A stretch of DNA of 38,995 bases from positions 1 to 38,995 of the forward strand of contig JAFYYJ010000086.1 of assembly GCA_017557605.1 (NCBI GenBank). Direction: 5' to 3'. The position numbers and the translations under genes were made by a program. Below, one piece after another: positions 8,201 through 16,393 of this stretch; the first letter of the stretch is position 1; each line of letters starts with the position of its first letter. Origin of the DNA: Salinivirgaceae bacterium. GTDB lineage: Bacteria > Bacteroidota > Bacteroidia > Bacteroidales > SZUA-534. The notes under the pieces are model-generated. The model made no database searches. It saw only the letters and a list, made by a program, of their open reading frames with translations, and had not been told where the DNA came from.

Positions 8201-9811
8201 ATGAATAAATTAGTAAAGATATGGCTTCCACTGCTGCTTGCCGCCGCCTTTGCGTTCGGAATGCTCGTCGAAAGTAACATACTAGGACGAAGCAACAGAC
8301 AAACAATTATAAGACCGCGATGGGGCAGCAAAATCGACTATCTGATTGGCAACATAATGCAAAGCTATGTTGATACTGTCAATATTGCCGAACTGGAGGA
8401 AAATGCCGCCATTAGCCTGCTCAAAGACCTCGACCCACACTCAACCTACATCTCGGCTGAGGAGTTTGCCGAAATGAACGAGCCACTCGAAGGCAATTTC
8501 GACGGCATCGGGGTGCAATTCAATATTCAGAAAGACACCGTTTATGTAGTGAATGTGATTGCCGGCGGCCCGTCGGAGAAGGTGGGCATCCGCGCCGGCG
8601 ACCGCATTGTGACAGTCAGCGACTCGCTGATTGCAGGCATTGGCATCAGCAACAACGAGGTGATGAAACTACTGCGCGGCCCACGCGGAACCAAAGTGCG
8701 GGTGGGCATTGCACGGCGCGGCGAACGCGACCTTGTGCCGTTTGAAATTACCCGTGGCCAGATTCCTCTTTACAGCATCGACGCGGCTTACATGATGAAT
8801 GCCGAAACGGGCTACATCAAACTGTCGAAGTTCGCCCGGACAACATACAAGGAGTTCCAGGACGCTGTAGCCAAACTGAAGGCGCAAGGCATGAAAAACC
8901 TTATTTTCGACCTTCGCGGCAACGGCGGCGGCTACATGGACGCGGCAATCAACGTTGTAGATGAGTTCCTGCCCAACGGCAGCCTGATAGTTTACACCGA
9001 AGGGGCGCACCGTGAGCGGGCCGAGTTCCACGCTTCGTTCCGACAGTCGTGCAAAGACCTAAAGCTGGCTGTCCTGATTGACGAGTTTTCGGCATCGGCC
9101 AGCGAAATTACCGCTGGCGCCATTCAGGACAACGACCGTGGTATTATCGTCGGACGCCGCTCGTTTGGCAAAGGCCTTGTGCAAGAGCCGATTATGTTCC
9201 CCGATAACTCGTCGGTGCGGCTCACAATCGCACGATATTACACTCCGTCGGGACGCTGCATTCAAAAGCCTTATAAACAGAGTGATGAGGATTATTATGC
9301 CGACCTTGAGAACCGCTACGAACGTGGCGAATTTATGGAACGCGACAGCATAAAAATCGCCGATTCAACTGAATATTTTACTACTGGCGGACGTGTGGTT
9401 TACGGCGGCGGCGGCATCATGCCCGACGTCTTCATCCCGGCCGACACTTCAGGAACATCGGAATACTACAGCCGAATAACACGAAAGGGCTGCGAGTACC
9501 AGTTCTGTCTTGAGTACACTGACCGCAACCGTACCGAACTGTTGAAGCTGAAAAAAGCATCTGACTTTGTCAAATACTTGAGGAGCCAGAACATTTTCGA
9601 CCAGTTTGTGGCTTATGCCGAAAAGCAGGGCGTGAAACGCGACGCACGGGGCATCAGACAGTCGCGGCAGCTGATTGAGACACAGATTATGGCGCTCATC
9701 GCCCGCAACGTTATTGACAACGAGGGTTTCTACCCCATTATTCAAGACATCGACAAAACACTGATGGAATGCCTCGACATTGTCGAGAAAAAAACGCTAA
9801 AAACGCTATAA
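8201..9811 (+). CDS. S41 family C-terminal processing peptidase
   Basis: 536 residues. An N-terminal hydrophobic segment (about 7-22) should anchor or export the protein to the periplasm. A PDZ domain occupies about 95-175 (GIGVQFN, VGIRAGDRI), followed by the tail-specific protease domain with DLRGNGGGY. The Ser-Lys dyad is visible as SASASE (Ser299) and SFGKG (Lys324); the 25-residue spacing equals that of E. coli Prc. A C-terminal extension of about 150 residues is typical of Bacteroidetes members. The family degrades or trims periplasmic proteins from the C-terminus. Lies between the deaminase gene and ahcY with short gaps (11 and 23 nt). Confidence 0.92.
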   Translation: MNKLVKIWLPLLLAAAFAFGMLVESNILGRSNRQTIIRPRWGSKIDYLIGNIMQSYVDTVNIAELEENAAISLLKDLDPHSTYISAEEFAEMNEPLEGNFDGIGVQFNIQKDTVYVVNVIAGGPSEKVGIRAGDRIVTVSDSLIAGIGISNNEVMKLLRGPRGTKVRVGIARRGERDLVPFEITRGQIPLYSIDAAYMMNAETGYIKLSKFARTTYKEFQDAVAKLKAQGMKNLIFDLRGNGGGYMDAAINVVDEFLPNGSLIVYTEGAHRERAEFHASFRQSCKDLKLAVLIDEFSASASEITAGAIQDNDRGIIVGRRSFGKGLVQEPIMFPDNSSVRLTIARYYTPSGRCIQKPYKQSDEDYYADLENRYERGEFMERDSIKIADSTEYFTTGGRVVYGGGGIMPDVFIPADTSGTSEYYSRITRKGCEYQFCLEYTDRNRTELLKLKKASDFVKYLRSQNIFDQFVAYAEKQGVKRDARGIRQSRQLIETQIMALIARNVIDNEGFYPIIQDIDKTLMECLDIVEKKTLKTL

Positions 9812-9834
9812 ATTATTCTTAAACAATATTTTAA

Positions 9835-11250
9835 ATGGAAAAGTATAATTCAAATCTACCTTACAAGGTGAAAGATATGGCGCTCGCCGACTGGGGGCGC
9901 AAAGAGATTGAGTTGGCTGAGGCCGAAATGCCTGGACTGATGGCTCTGCGTAAGAAATACGCAGCAAGCCAACCGCTCAAAGGCGCAAAAATTTCGGGCA
10001 GCCTACACATGACCATACAAACGGCTGTGCTGATTGAGACATTGACAGCACTTGGCGCAAAAGTTCGTTGGGCAAGCTGCAACATCTTCTCGACACAAGA
10101 CCACGCTGCCGCTGCTGTGGCAGAGCGCGGAGTACCGGTGTTCGCATGGAAAGGTGAGTCGCTTGAAGAATATTGGTGGTGCACCGAGCAGGCGCTGAAC
10201 TTTGGCAACGGCGAAGGTCCCGACTTGATTGTCGATGATGGAGGCGATGCCACACTGATGCTGCACAAAGGCATTGAGATTGAGGATAATCCGGCAATTC
10301 TGAACAACATGCCGAATGGAGAGGATGCTGTCCGCCTGTTTGAAAGAATCAAAGACGGGTTGAAAGATGACAACCAAAAATGGCACAAGCTGGCGGCTAA
10401 AGTGCGCGGTGTGTCGGAAGAAACAACCACTGGCGTTCACCGCCTGTACCAGATGGCTGAGGCAAAAACTCTGCGTTTCCCAGCTATCAACGTCAACGAC
10501 TCAGTTACAAAATCGAAATTCGATAACCTCTACGGCTGCCGTGAGAGTCTGGCCGACGGCATCAAGCGTGCCACCGACATTATGATTGCCGGCAAAGTGG
10601 CTGTGGTTTGCGGCTACGGTGATGTGGGCAAAGGCTGTGCAATGAGTATGCGCGGATTCGGTGCCCGTGTTCTGGTTACCGAGATTGACCCGATTTGCGC
10701 CCTGCAGGCCGCAATGGAAGGCTTTGAGGTTACAACCGTTGAAGACGCTCTGCCGCAAGGCGACATCTACGTTACCTGCACCGGCAACCGCGACATCATC
10801 ACCGCCGACCACATGAAGAAGATGAAAGACAAAGCCATTGTCTGCAACATCGGTCACTTCGACAACGAGATTATGATGGCCGACCTTGAGGCTCTGCCTG
10901 GAATCAAAAAAGTGAACATCAAACCGCAGGTTGACCAATACTACTTCCCCGATGGCCACAGCATTATTGTTTTGGCTGAAGGCCGATTGGTGAACCTTGG
11001 CTGCGCAACCGGCCACCCGTCGTTTGTGATGAGCAACTCGTTCACCAACCAGACTCTTGCCCAACTCGACTTGTGGCAGAAGAAATATGAGATTGGCGTT
11101 TACCGCTTGCCGAAATATCTCGACGAGGAGGTTGCCCGCCTGCACCTTGAGCACGTTGGTGCAAAACTAACTATCCTGAGCAAAGCCCAAGCCGACTATA
11201 TCGGTGTGAAGGTTGAAGGTCCTTACAAACCGGAGCACTATAGATATTAA
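9835..11250 (+). CDS. ahcY: adenosylhomocysteinase
   Basis: 471 residues. S-adenosylhomocysteine hydrolase splits SAH into adenosine and homocysteine and so removes the product inhibitor of methyltransferases. The NAD-binding loop GYGDVGKG is at 260-267, and the C-terminus ends PYKPEHYRY, the conserved Lys/Tyr tail that reaches into the neighbouring subunit's NAD site. Length matches the long bacterial form. It is the last gene of the run beginning at glnS and is followed by a clear intrinsic terminator. Confidence 0.97.
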   Translation: MEKYNSNLPYKVKDMALADWGRKEIELAEAEMPGLMALRKKYAASQPLKGAKISGSLHMTIQTAVLIETLTALGAKVRWASCNIFSTQDHAAAAVAERGVPVFAWKGESLEEYWWCTEQALNFGNGEGPDLIVDDGGDATLMLHKGIEIEDNPAILNNMPNGEDAVRLFERIKDGLKDDNQKWHKLAAKVRGVSEETTTGVHRLYQMAEAKTLRFPAINVNDSVTKSKFDNLYGCRESLADGIKRATDIMIAGKVAVVCGYGDVGKGCAMSMRGFGARVLVTEIDPICALQAAMEGFEVTTVEDALPQGDIYVTCTGNRDIITADHMKKMKDKAIVCNIGHFDNEIMMADLEALPGIKKVNIKPQVDQYYFPDGHSIIVLAEGRLVNLGCATGHPSFVMSNSFTNQTLAQLDLWQKKYEIGVYRLPKYLDEEVARLHLEHVGAKLTILSKAQADYIGVKVEGPYKPEHYRY

Positions 11251-11287
11251 ACGAGAACGATAACGATAACTTATCAGATTAAACATA

Positions 11288-11320
11288 ATCCCCGCCAGAA
11301 TAGCTCTGACGGGGATTTTT
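11288..11320 (+). terminator. intrinsic terminator of ahcY
   Basis: ATCCCCG pairs with CGGGGAT, then after one C/A mismatch CAGA pairs with TCTG around an ATAGC loop, followed by TTTTTGTT. It lies 38 nt after the ahcY stop. Confidence 0.85.
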
Positions 11321-11338
11321 GTTGAAAATGGTTTTTTT

Positions 11339-11480
11339 CTATTTATCCATTTTCAAATTCTCCTCTATCTGGCTTTGCAGCTTGCTGTTGACGGCTTTCA
11401 ACTCCTCAATCAGTTGCCGTTATTGTTTTTCGTCATCGTCATCATTTTTAATTTGTGTTTTCTGCTTATCTTTCCTAACG
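11339..11480 (-). pseudogene. possible remnant of a small coiled-coil gene
   Basis: Read on the minus strand, one frame gives KDKQKTQIKNDDDDEKQ, a TAA (complement of 11420-11422), then RQLIEELKAVNSK and LQSQIEENLKMDK before a TAG (complement of 11339-11341). The second part has regular heptad-like Leu/Ile spacing, as in a coiled coil, and the charged first part reads as protein. I infer a broken small gene between ahcY and the Fur gene; no start codon or family is recognised and chance cannot be excluded. Confidence 0.3.
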
Positions 11481-11495
11481 TAAAAACATTACATT

Positions 11496-11933
11496 ATGGA
11501 TAGTTCAAAATGCATACAACTGCTTGAAAACCATGATATAAAACCGACGGCAAACCGCATGGTTGTGGCCGACCAATTAGCAACAATGGAGCACCCTGTA
11601 TCGCTCACCGATTTGGAGGCCTCTATCGGCACTATCGACAAATCGAACATCCTGCGCACGCTGAACCTGTTCCGCGCCAACCACCTTGTCCATGTTATCG
11701 AAGGCGGCAACGGATGCACGCTTTACGAACTATGTCAGAGCCAGCATCACGACAATGATGCCGACAACGACGAAGACGCGCATATTCACTTTTTCTGCGA
11801 GAAATGCCGGCAGACTATCTGCTTGAGCGAGAAACATATACCCTCAATCGACCTTCCGGAGGGATACTCCGTCAACTCGGTGAATTTCATGATAAAGGGA
11901 CTTTGCCCCAAATGCAGCCGAAGCCGACGCTAA
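11496..11933 (+). CDS. Fur family metal-responsive transcriptional regulator
   Basis: 145 residues. N-terminal winged helix (about 5-80, with NRMVVADQLATMEHPVSL and KSNILRTLNLF typical of the family), then the dimer domain with HIHFFCEKC. Two zinc-binding CxxC pairs are present: Cys101/Cys104 and Cys137/Cys140. An Asp/His-rich loop (HHDNDADNDEDAH) precedes the first pair and could contribute metal ligands. Whether it senses iron (Fur), zinc (Zur) or peroxide (PerR) cannot be decided from sequence alone, so no symbol is given. Monocistronic and convergent with dusB. Confidence 0.88.
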   Translation: MDSSKCIQLLENHDIKPTANRMVVADQLATMEHPVSLTDLEASIGTIDKSNILRTLNLFRANHLVHVIEGGNGCTLYELCQSQHHDNDADNDEDAHIHFFCEKCRQTICLSEKHIPSIDLPEGYSVNSVNFMIKGLCPKCSRSRR

Positions 11934-12009
11934 GCGCACATTATGTGTAAAAGGAAAAGTGTAATGATTAACGAGAGGAAATCCTTAAGCTCGTAATTTG
12001 TAATCAAAT

Positions 12010-12990
12010 CTAAAATTCTTTCCAACGCACAGCAATCTCATCCAGCGTTTGCATAATAGCCGCCGGGTCTTTCTCGGTAACAAGCCGGATGCGGAAATCT
12101 TTGAAGTCAGGCAACCCTTTGAAGTAATTCGACAGATGCTGGCGAAGTTCGAAAACGCCCACATAGTCGCCTTTCCAGTCAAGCGAGTATTGCAAGTGCC
12201 GTTTGATGAGTTCAACTTTTTGTGGCACAGTAGGTTTAGGCAGCAGTTCACCTGTTTGTAGATAGTGCTTTGTCTGACTGAAAATCCACGGGTTGCCAAT
12301 GGCTGCGCGGCCAATCATTATGCCGTCAACACCATAGCGGCTGAACGCTTCGGCGGCCTTTTGCGGACTGTCGATATCGCCGTTGCCGATAACCGGAATA
12401 TGCAGTCGTGGGTTGGCTTTCGTCTGCCCGATGAGTGTCCAGTTGGCTTCGCCTTTGTACATCTGGCTGCGAGTGCGGCCGTGGATTGTAATTGCTTCAG
12501 CACCAACATCCTGCAATCGTTCGGCAAGCTCCACAATCGGCTTGTCGGTCTCGTCCCAGCCAAGGCGCGTCTTCACCGTCACGGGTAGTTTTACGGCGTT
12601 CACCACTCGTCGTGTTATCTCAATCATCAGCGGAATGTTCTGCAACAGACCAGCGCCGGCGCCCTTGCCAGCAATTTTTTTTACAGGGCAGCCGAAGTTG
12701 ATGTCAATCAAGTCGGGATGTGCCTGCTCAACGCGTTGGGCGGCTTCGGGCATTGCATCGGGGTCCTTCCCATAGATTTGGATGCCCACCGGCCGCTCGC
12801 TGTCGTCGATGTCGAGTTTGCGCAGACTTTTCTCAGCGTCGCGGATGAGCCCGTCAGCCGACACAAACTCAGAATACATCAAATCGGCGCCCTGCTCTTT
12901 GCACAAGCGGCGGAACGACGGGTCGCTGATGTCTTCCATAGGCGCAAACGCCACCGGCTTATCACCCAAATCGATGTTTCTGATTTTCAT
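12010..12990 (-). CDS. dusB: tRNA-dihydrouridine synthase
   Basis: 326 residues from ATG at 12990 (MKIRNIDLG); a TTG 21 nt upstream is also in frame but the family begins at this ATG. FMN-dependent reduction of uridine to dihydrouridine in tRNA D-loops. Visible signatures: VAFAPMEDISD at the N-terminus, the catalytic Cys101 in NFGCPVKK, IPVIGNGDI, and GIMIGRAAIGNPW in the FMN-phosphate site. It matches the DusB-type branch that is usual in Bacteroidetes. It starts 20 nt after a tRNA terminator and 53 nt after the CAU tRNA, so it may depend on read-through from the tRNA promoter. Confidence 0.9.
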   Translation of the reverse strand: MKIRNIDLGDKPVAFAPMEDISDPSFRRLCKEQGADLMYSEFVSADGLIRDAEKSLRKLDIDDSERPVGIQIYGKDPDAMPEAAQRVEQAHPDLIDINFGCPVKKIAGKGAGAGLLQNIPLMIEITRRVVNAVKLPVTVKTRLGWDETDKPIVELAERLQDVGAEAITIHGRTRSQMYKGEANWTLIGQTKANPRLHIPVIGNGDIDSPQKAAEAFSRYGVDGIMIGRAAIGNPWIFSQTKHYLQTGELLPKPTVPQKVELIKRHLQYSLDWKGDYVGVFELRQHLSNYFKGLPDFKDFRIRLVTEKDPAAIMQTLDEIAVRWKEF

Positions 12991-13009
12991 ATCGGTACGC
13001 AATTTAAAC

Positions 13010-13037
13010 AAAAAAAAGCACTCACGTCGGTAAGTGC
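13010..13037 (-). terminator. terminator between the CAU tRNA and dusB
   Basis: On the minus strand GCACTTAC-CGAC-GTGAGTGC forms an 8-bp stem (one G-U pair) followed by eight T. It lies just after the tRNA 3' end and ends 19 nt before the dusB start codon. Confidence 0.75.
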
Positions 13038-13043
13038 CTTTTG

Positions 13044-13118
13044 TGGACCCAGTTGGGCTTGAACCAACGACCCCCTGATTATGAGTCAGGTGCTGCTAAC
13101 CAACTGAGCTATGGGTCC
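13044..13118 (-). tRNA. tRNA with CAU anticodon (Met elongator or Ile2)
   Basis: All arms fold: acceptor GGACCCA/TGGGTCC with A73, a D-arm with GCT/AGC and GGTT, anticodon stem CCTGA/TCAGG around loop CTCATAA, and T-arm GTTGG/CCAAC around TTCAAGC. The anticodon is CAU. It is not an initiator tRNA, since the acceptor stem is fully paired and the anticodon stem lacks the three G-C pairs. Elongator Met and lysidine-modified Ile2 both use CAU; I cannot tell them apart by eye. CCA is not encoded. Confidence 0.92.
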
Positions 13119-13143
13119 TGAATCCCTTGTTTTTTTGGGACTG

Positions 13144-13174
13144 CAATATTACACAATGCGTTTATATTATACAA
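13144..13174 (-). promoter_or_regulatory. candidate promoter of the CAU tRNA
   Basis: On the minus strand TTG (13172-13174), 20 nt, then TAATATTG (13144-13151), one mismatch from TAnnTTTG. The -7 box lies 25 nt before the tRNA 5' end. Confidence 0.45.
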
Positions 13175-13302
13175 TAGTATATCTGGAAAATATATCGGGA
13201 TAAAATGAATGTCCGATGACATAAAAAATAACGCAGCACGGCTTGCTGTTTGATTTTTTTTGTATTTTGCCGACCGTTTTTAACAGCCTTTGTTGAGGCT
13301 TC

Positions 13303-13392
13303 GGAGAAATGGCCGAGTGGTCGAAGGCGCACGCCTGGAAAGTGTGTATACCGCGTGAAACGGTATCGTGGGTTCGAATCCCCCTTTCTCCG
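13303..13392 (+). tRNA. tRNA-Ser (GGA)
   Basis: 90-nt class II tRNA with acceptor GGAGAAA/TTTCTCC, discriminator G73 as in serine tRNAs, anticodon loop CTGGAAA (anticodon GGA), a long variable arm (TATACCG...CGGTAT) and T-loop TTCGAAT. CCA is not encoded. No terminator is evident before exbB, 75 nt downstream. Confidence 0.96.
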
Positions 13393-13467
13393 CAAAAACA
13401 CAAAACGAGAGATGATTTTTAATAATTTATAACAAGTAAAAACCGTAAATAACAAAAAATCGAAATT

Positions 13468-14283
13468 ATGAAAAAGTTATTCACATTGTTAGTTGTGACT
13501 ATGATGTTGGGAACAGCATCAGTAAATTGTGTAAACGCACAAGATGAGAATGCTGCCGCAGACACTGCACAGGCAGTTGAACAGGCAGCACCGGCAGCTT
13601 CTGAGGCTCCGGCCGCCGAAGTTAGTGAAGACGCCATTGAAGGACAAAGCGCCCATCAGGCAATCAAACAGAAATTCATCGAGGGTGGTGTAGGCTTTAT
13701 GTCGGCCGTTATCCTCTGCTTGATTCTCGGTTTGGCTATCTGCGTTGAGCGTATCCTGTTCCTCAACTTGTCGTCAACCAACACCAAGAAGCTGTTGGCA
13801 AAAATTGAGACCGCTCTTAACGAGCAAGGCGTAGAGGCAGCCAAAGAGGTTTGCCGTAACAGCCGCGGTCCGGTTGCAAGCATCTTCTATCAGGGTCTCG
13901 ACCGCTACGACGCTGGTCTTGACATGGTTGAGAAAGCCGTTATCTCTTACGGCGGTGTTCAAACCGGTTTGCTCGAGAAGAACCTTTCTTGGATAGCCTT
14001 GTTCATCGCATTGGCTCCTATGTTGGGATTCTTGGGAACAGTTATCGGTATGGTTCAGGCCTTCGACTCAATCAAGGTTGCAGGTGACATCAGCCCGGCA
14101 TTGGTTGCAGGTGGTATCTCTGTCGCACTTATCACTACAATGGCTGGTCTTATCGTAGCTATGATTCTTCAAGTGTTCTATAACTACTTCGTATCAAAAA
14201 TCGACAGCATTGTCAACGATATGGAAGACGCATCTATCTCTTTGACAGATATGCTTTATAAGTACAACTTGAAAAACAAATAA
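13468..14283 (+). CDS. exbB: MotA/TolQ/ExbB proton channel family protein
   Basis: 271 residues. A cleavable-looking signal segment (1-24) is followed by an Ala/Glu/Pro-rich stretch (25-60), then three membrane spans at about 73-98, 173-200 and 217-245. The last two carry the ExbB/TolQ signature (LSWIALFIALAPMLGFLGTV and GGISVALITTMAGLIVA). With ExbD it forms the inner-membrane motor that uses proton-motive force to energise TonB or Tol partners. Extended N-termini of this type are usual in Bacteroidetes ExbB. First gene of a four-gene operon; no strong promoter is seen between it and tRNA-Ser. Confidence 0.93.
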   Translation: MKKLFTLLVVTMMLGTASVNCVNAQDENAAADTAQAVEQAAPAASEAPAAEVSEDAIEGQSAHQAIKQKFIEGGVGFMSAVILCLILGLAICVERILFLNLSSTNTKKLLAKIETALNEQGVEAAKEVCRNSRGPVASIFYQGLDRYDAGLDMVEKAVISYGGVQTGLLEKNLSWIALFIALAPMLGFLGTVIGMVQAFDSIKVAGDISPALVAGGISVALITTMAGLIVAMILQVFYNYFVSKIDSIVNDMEDASISLTDMLYKYNLKNK

Positions 14284-14286
14284 AAA

Positions 14287-14706
14287 ATGAATTCAACATT
14301 ATCAAAAATAATTGGTATCTTTTCGGCTATTCTGTTGGCTGTCAGTGCCGTATCGGGTATTGTCACCTTTGTAACCGGAGAATACATCGACTGGTTGCTT
14401 ATATGGACATATATCCTCGCAGGCGGTGCGTTTCTGGTAATCATTGTGATGTCACTGATTGGCATGCTCAACTCGAAGAAGAGTGCCTTGACATTGCTTG
14501 GCGTGTTGGCTTTGGCCGCCGTCATCGTTTTCGGCGCACACTCTTTCGCATCTGATGTCCTGCCGACATTCCATGGTGTTGAGGAATACAATCTGACAAT
14601 AAGCTTGTCGAAATGGGTTGATACCGCATTATATGTAACTTATTTATTGTTCGGAGCGGCAATTCTGGGATTGGCCGTAACAGCCGTACGCTCAGCCGCC
14701 GAATAA
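14287..14706 (+). CDS. small membrane protein of the exb operon
   Basis: 139 residues with four predicted spans (about 8-28, 37-60, 68-88 and 113-134) and the loop HSFASDVLPTFHGVEEYN between spans 3 and 4. Starts 3 nt after the exbB stop and ends 18 nt before exbD, so it is almost certainly co-transcribed and translated with the motor proteins. Function unknown; proteins of this size in this position are a known Bacteroidetes arrangement. It may be an accessory part of the ExbB-ExbD complex, which is inference from position only. Confidence 0.8.
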   Translation: MNSTLSKIIGIFSAILLAVSAVSGIVTFVTGEYIDWLLIWTYILAGGAFLVIIVMSLIGMLNSKKSALTLLGVLALAAVIVFGAHSFASDVLPTFHGVEEYNLTISLSKWVDTALYVTYLLFGAAILGLAVTAVRSAAE

Positions 14707-14724
14707 GGAAATTGAAAGTAAACT

Positions 14725-15303
14725 ATGGCACGTAAAACACCAGATATTCCTTCTGCATCATTGGCCGACACCGCGTTTATGATGTTGATATTCTTTCTGG
14801 TCTCCACTACAATGGACACCGATGCCGGTATATCGCGTATGCTGCCGCCTCCGGTTCCAAAAGAGGAAATCAACGACGACCAGAAGATTAAGGAAAGAAA
14901 TGTTTATGTTGTTCTTATCAACAAGAACGACCAGTTGATGGTTGAGGGCGAACCGATGCACATCAGCGAATTGAAAAAGAAGGCGAAAGAGTTCATTGAG
15001 AACCCTGCTGACGACCCGAATCTTCCGGAAAAAACAATAAAGGAAGTGCCTTTCTTTGGCGATTATCCGGTTTCGAAGCAGGTAATATCACTTCAGAACG
15101 ACCGCGGAACTTCTTACGGACTATATGTCCAGGTTCAAGACGAACTGGCCGCTGCCTACAACGAGTTGAGAAACGAGTTGGCACAGAGAAAGTGGGGCAA
15201 ACGCTATGACGATTTGGACAAGGACCAGCAGGACGCCATAAAGAAGATATATCCGCAGGCTATATCTGAGGCAGAACCTAAAAACTATGGAGGGAAAAAA
15301 TAA
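14725..15303 (+). CDS. exbD: ExbD/TolR family biopolymer transport protein 1
   Basis: 192 residues: short cytoplasmic N-terminus, one membrane span (about 15-31, ADTAFMMLIFFLVSTTM) with the conserved proton-carrying Asp15 at its start, then a periplasmic domain. The conserved STTM after the span is typical of Bacteroidetes ExbD. The periplasmic part is longer than in E. coli ExbD (141 residues). The last base of its TAA stop (15301-15303) is the first base of the next gene's ATG, implying translational coupling. Confidence 0.9.
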   Translation: MARKTPDIPSASLADTAFMMLIFFLVSTTMDTDAGISRMLPPPVPKEEINDDQKIKERNVYVVLINKNDQLMVEGEPMHISELKKKAKEFIENPADDPNLPEKTIKEVPFFGDYPVSKQVISLQNDRGTSYGLYVQVQDELAAAYNELRNELAQRKWGKRYDDLDKDQQDAIKKIYPQAISEAEPKNYGGKK

Positions 15304-15776
15304 TGGGAAAATTCAGAGACGGCGGCAAAAAAGAAGTGCCCGCAATTTCAACATCATCGCTTCCTGACGTGGTTTATATGCTGCTCTTCTTCTTCATGGT
15401 GTCAACCACAATGAAGGAAGTTGACTTGAAAGTCAATGTGAATGTCCCGATGGCCAGCGAAATCAAGAAACTTGAAAAGAAATCGTTGGTAAGCTACATC
15501 TACATTGGCAAGCCGAAAGACAAATTCGCCAAAGCATACGGTACCGAGCCTCGTATCCAGCTGAACGACCAATTTGCTGATGTTAAGGACATTGCCGACT
15601 ACATTGAGTCGGAGCGTCAGCAAAAAGACGAAAAGGAAGTTCCGTTGATGACAACATCGTTGAAGGTTGACGAGGATGCCAAAATGGGTATCGTTACCGA
15701 TGTGAAGCAAGAGTTAAGAAAAGTTAGTGCGTTGAAAATCAACTACTCTACCAAAAAGGGTACAAGGCGCTACTAA
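15303..15776 (+). CDS. exbD: ExbD/TolR family biopolymer transport protein 2
   Basis: 157 residues with the same plan as the preceding ExbD: one span (about 22-37, PDVVYMLLFFFMVSTTM) starting with the conserved Asp22, then a periplasmic domain. The two ExbDs are paralogues that differ in their periplasmic parts and may form a heteromeric ExbD pair inside the ExbB pentamer. Overlaps the first ExbD by 1 nt and ends the operon before a strong terminator. Confidence 0.9.
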   Translation: MGKFRDGGKKEVPAISTSSLPDVVYMLLFFFMVSTTMKEVDLKVNVNVPMASEIKKLEKKSLVSYIYIGKPKDKFAKAYGTEPRIQLNDQFADVKDIADYIESERQQKDEKEVPLMTTSLKVDEDAKMGIVTDVKQELRKVSALKINYSTKKGTRRY

Positions 15777-15795
15777 TCGATTGACTTATAACGAC

Positions 15796-15832
15796 AAAGG
15801 ATGGCTGCCGCAAAGCAACCATCCTTTTTTTT
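15796..15832 (+). terminator. intrinsic terminator of the exb operon
   Basis: AAAGGATGG pairs with CCATCCTTT; inside, TGC pairs with GCA around a CGCAAA loop; eight T follow. It begins 20 nt after the second exbD stop. Confidence 0.88.
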
Positions 15833-15848
15833 GATTTAATCTGATGCT

Positions 15849-16331
15849 ATGAAAAGAATCGCCATTGTTGGTTTGCTGGCATTGTTGCTGCAAGGCTGCG
15901 GCGACTTTGTCGCACCCGAATTCGCAGGTGTCAACTCCATAAACATCACCGAAGTCAAGCTCAGCCAGATAACGGCCAGCGTCAATGTTAAGGTTTACAA
16001 CCCGAACAAGCACAGCATAACCATAAAAACCGCCGACATCGATGTCGCCATGCGTGACATAAAGACAGGCAAACTGGTGGTTGACAAACCGATTAAAGTG
16101 GGCGCCAGAAGTCACGCCGACTGCGACTTCACCATAAAACTGAGCACCGCCGAGACTCTCAAAATAGGCATCTCGTCGGCAAAAGAGTGGTTCCTAAGCA
16201 GCGGCAACATAAAACTGACAGGCGTCATCGACGGAAAATACGGCGTTTTCAAACGGAAAACCAAGGTCGACACATCCGTCAAAATAGGCGACATTGTGCC
16301 AAAAACAAAACCGAAACAACACGATTTATAG
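15849..16331 (+). CDS. LEA14-like lipoprotein
   Basis: 160 residues. The N-terminus (MKRIAIVGLLALLLQGC) is a lipoprotein signal with lipobox LLQGC, Cys17 being the lipidated residue. The body has the LEA type 2 (water-stress/hypersensitive response) pattern: SINITEVKLSQITASVNVKV, then VYNPNKHSI, as in single-domain beta-sandwich members. In Bacteroidetes such lipoproteins are common and of unknown role. It begins 16 nt after the exb terminator. Confidence 0.75.
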   Translation: MKRIAIVGLLALLLQGCGDFVAPEFAGVNSINITEVKLSQITASVNVKVYNPNKHSITIKTADIDVAMRDIKTGKLVVDKPIKVGARSHADCDFTIKLSTAETLKIGISSAKEWFLSSGNIKLTGVIDGKYGVFKRKTKVDTSVKIGDIVPKTKPKQHDL

Positions 16332-16393
16332 TGCAAAGCCGATTGTGGCATTTTGCAAAATTCGATTATATTGCCGCCTCAAACAACATTGCA

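Noticed and set aside
13303..13392. tRNA-Ser as an integration site of a mobile element
   Set aside because: No integrase, no direct repeat of the tRNA 3' end, and the flanks are housekeeping genes.
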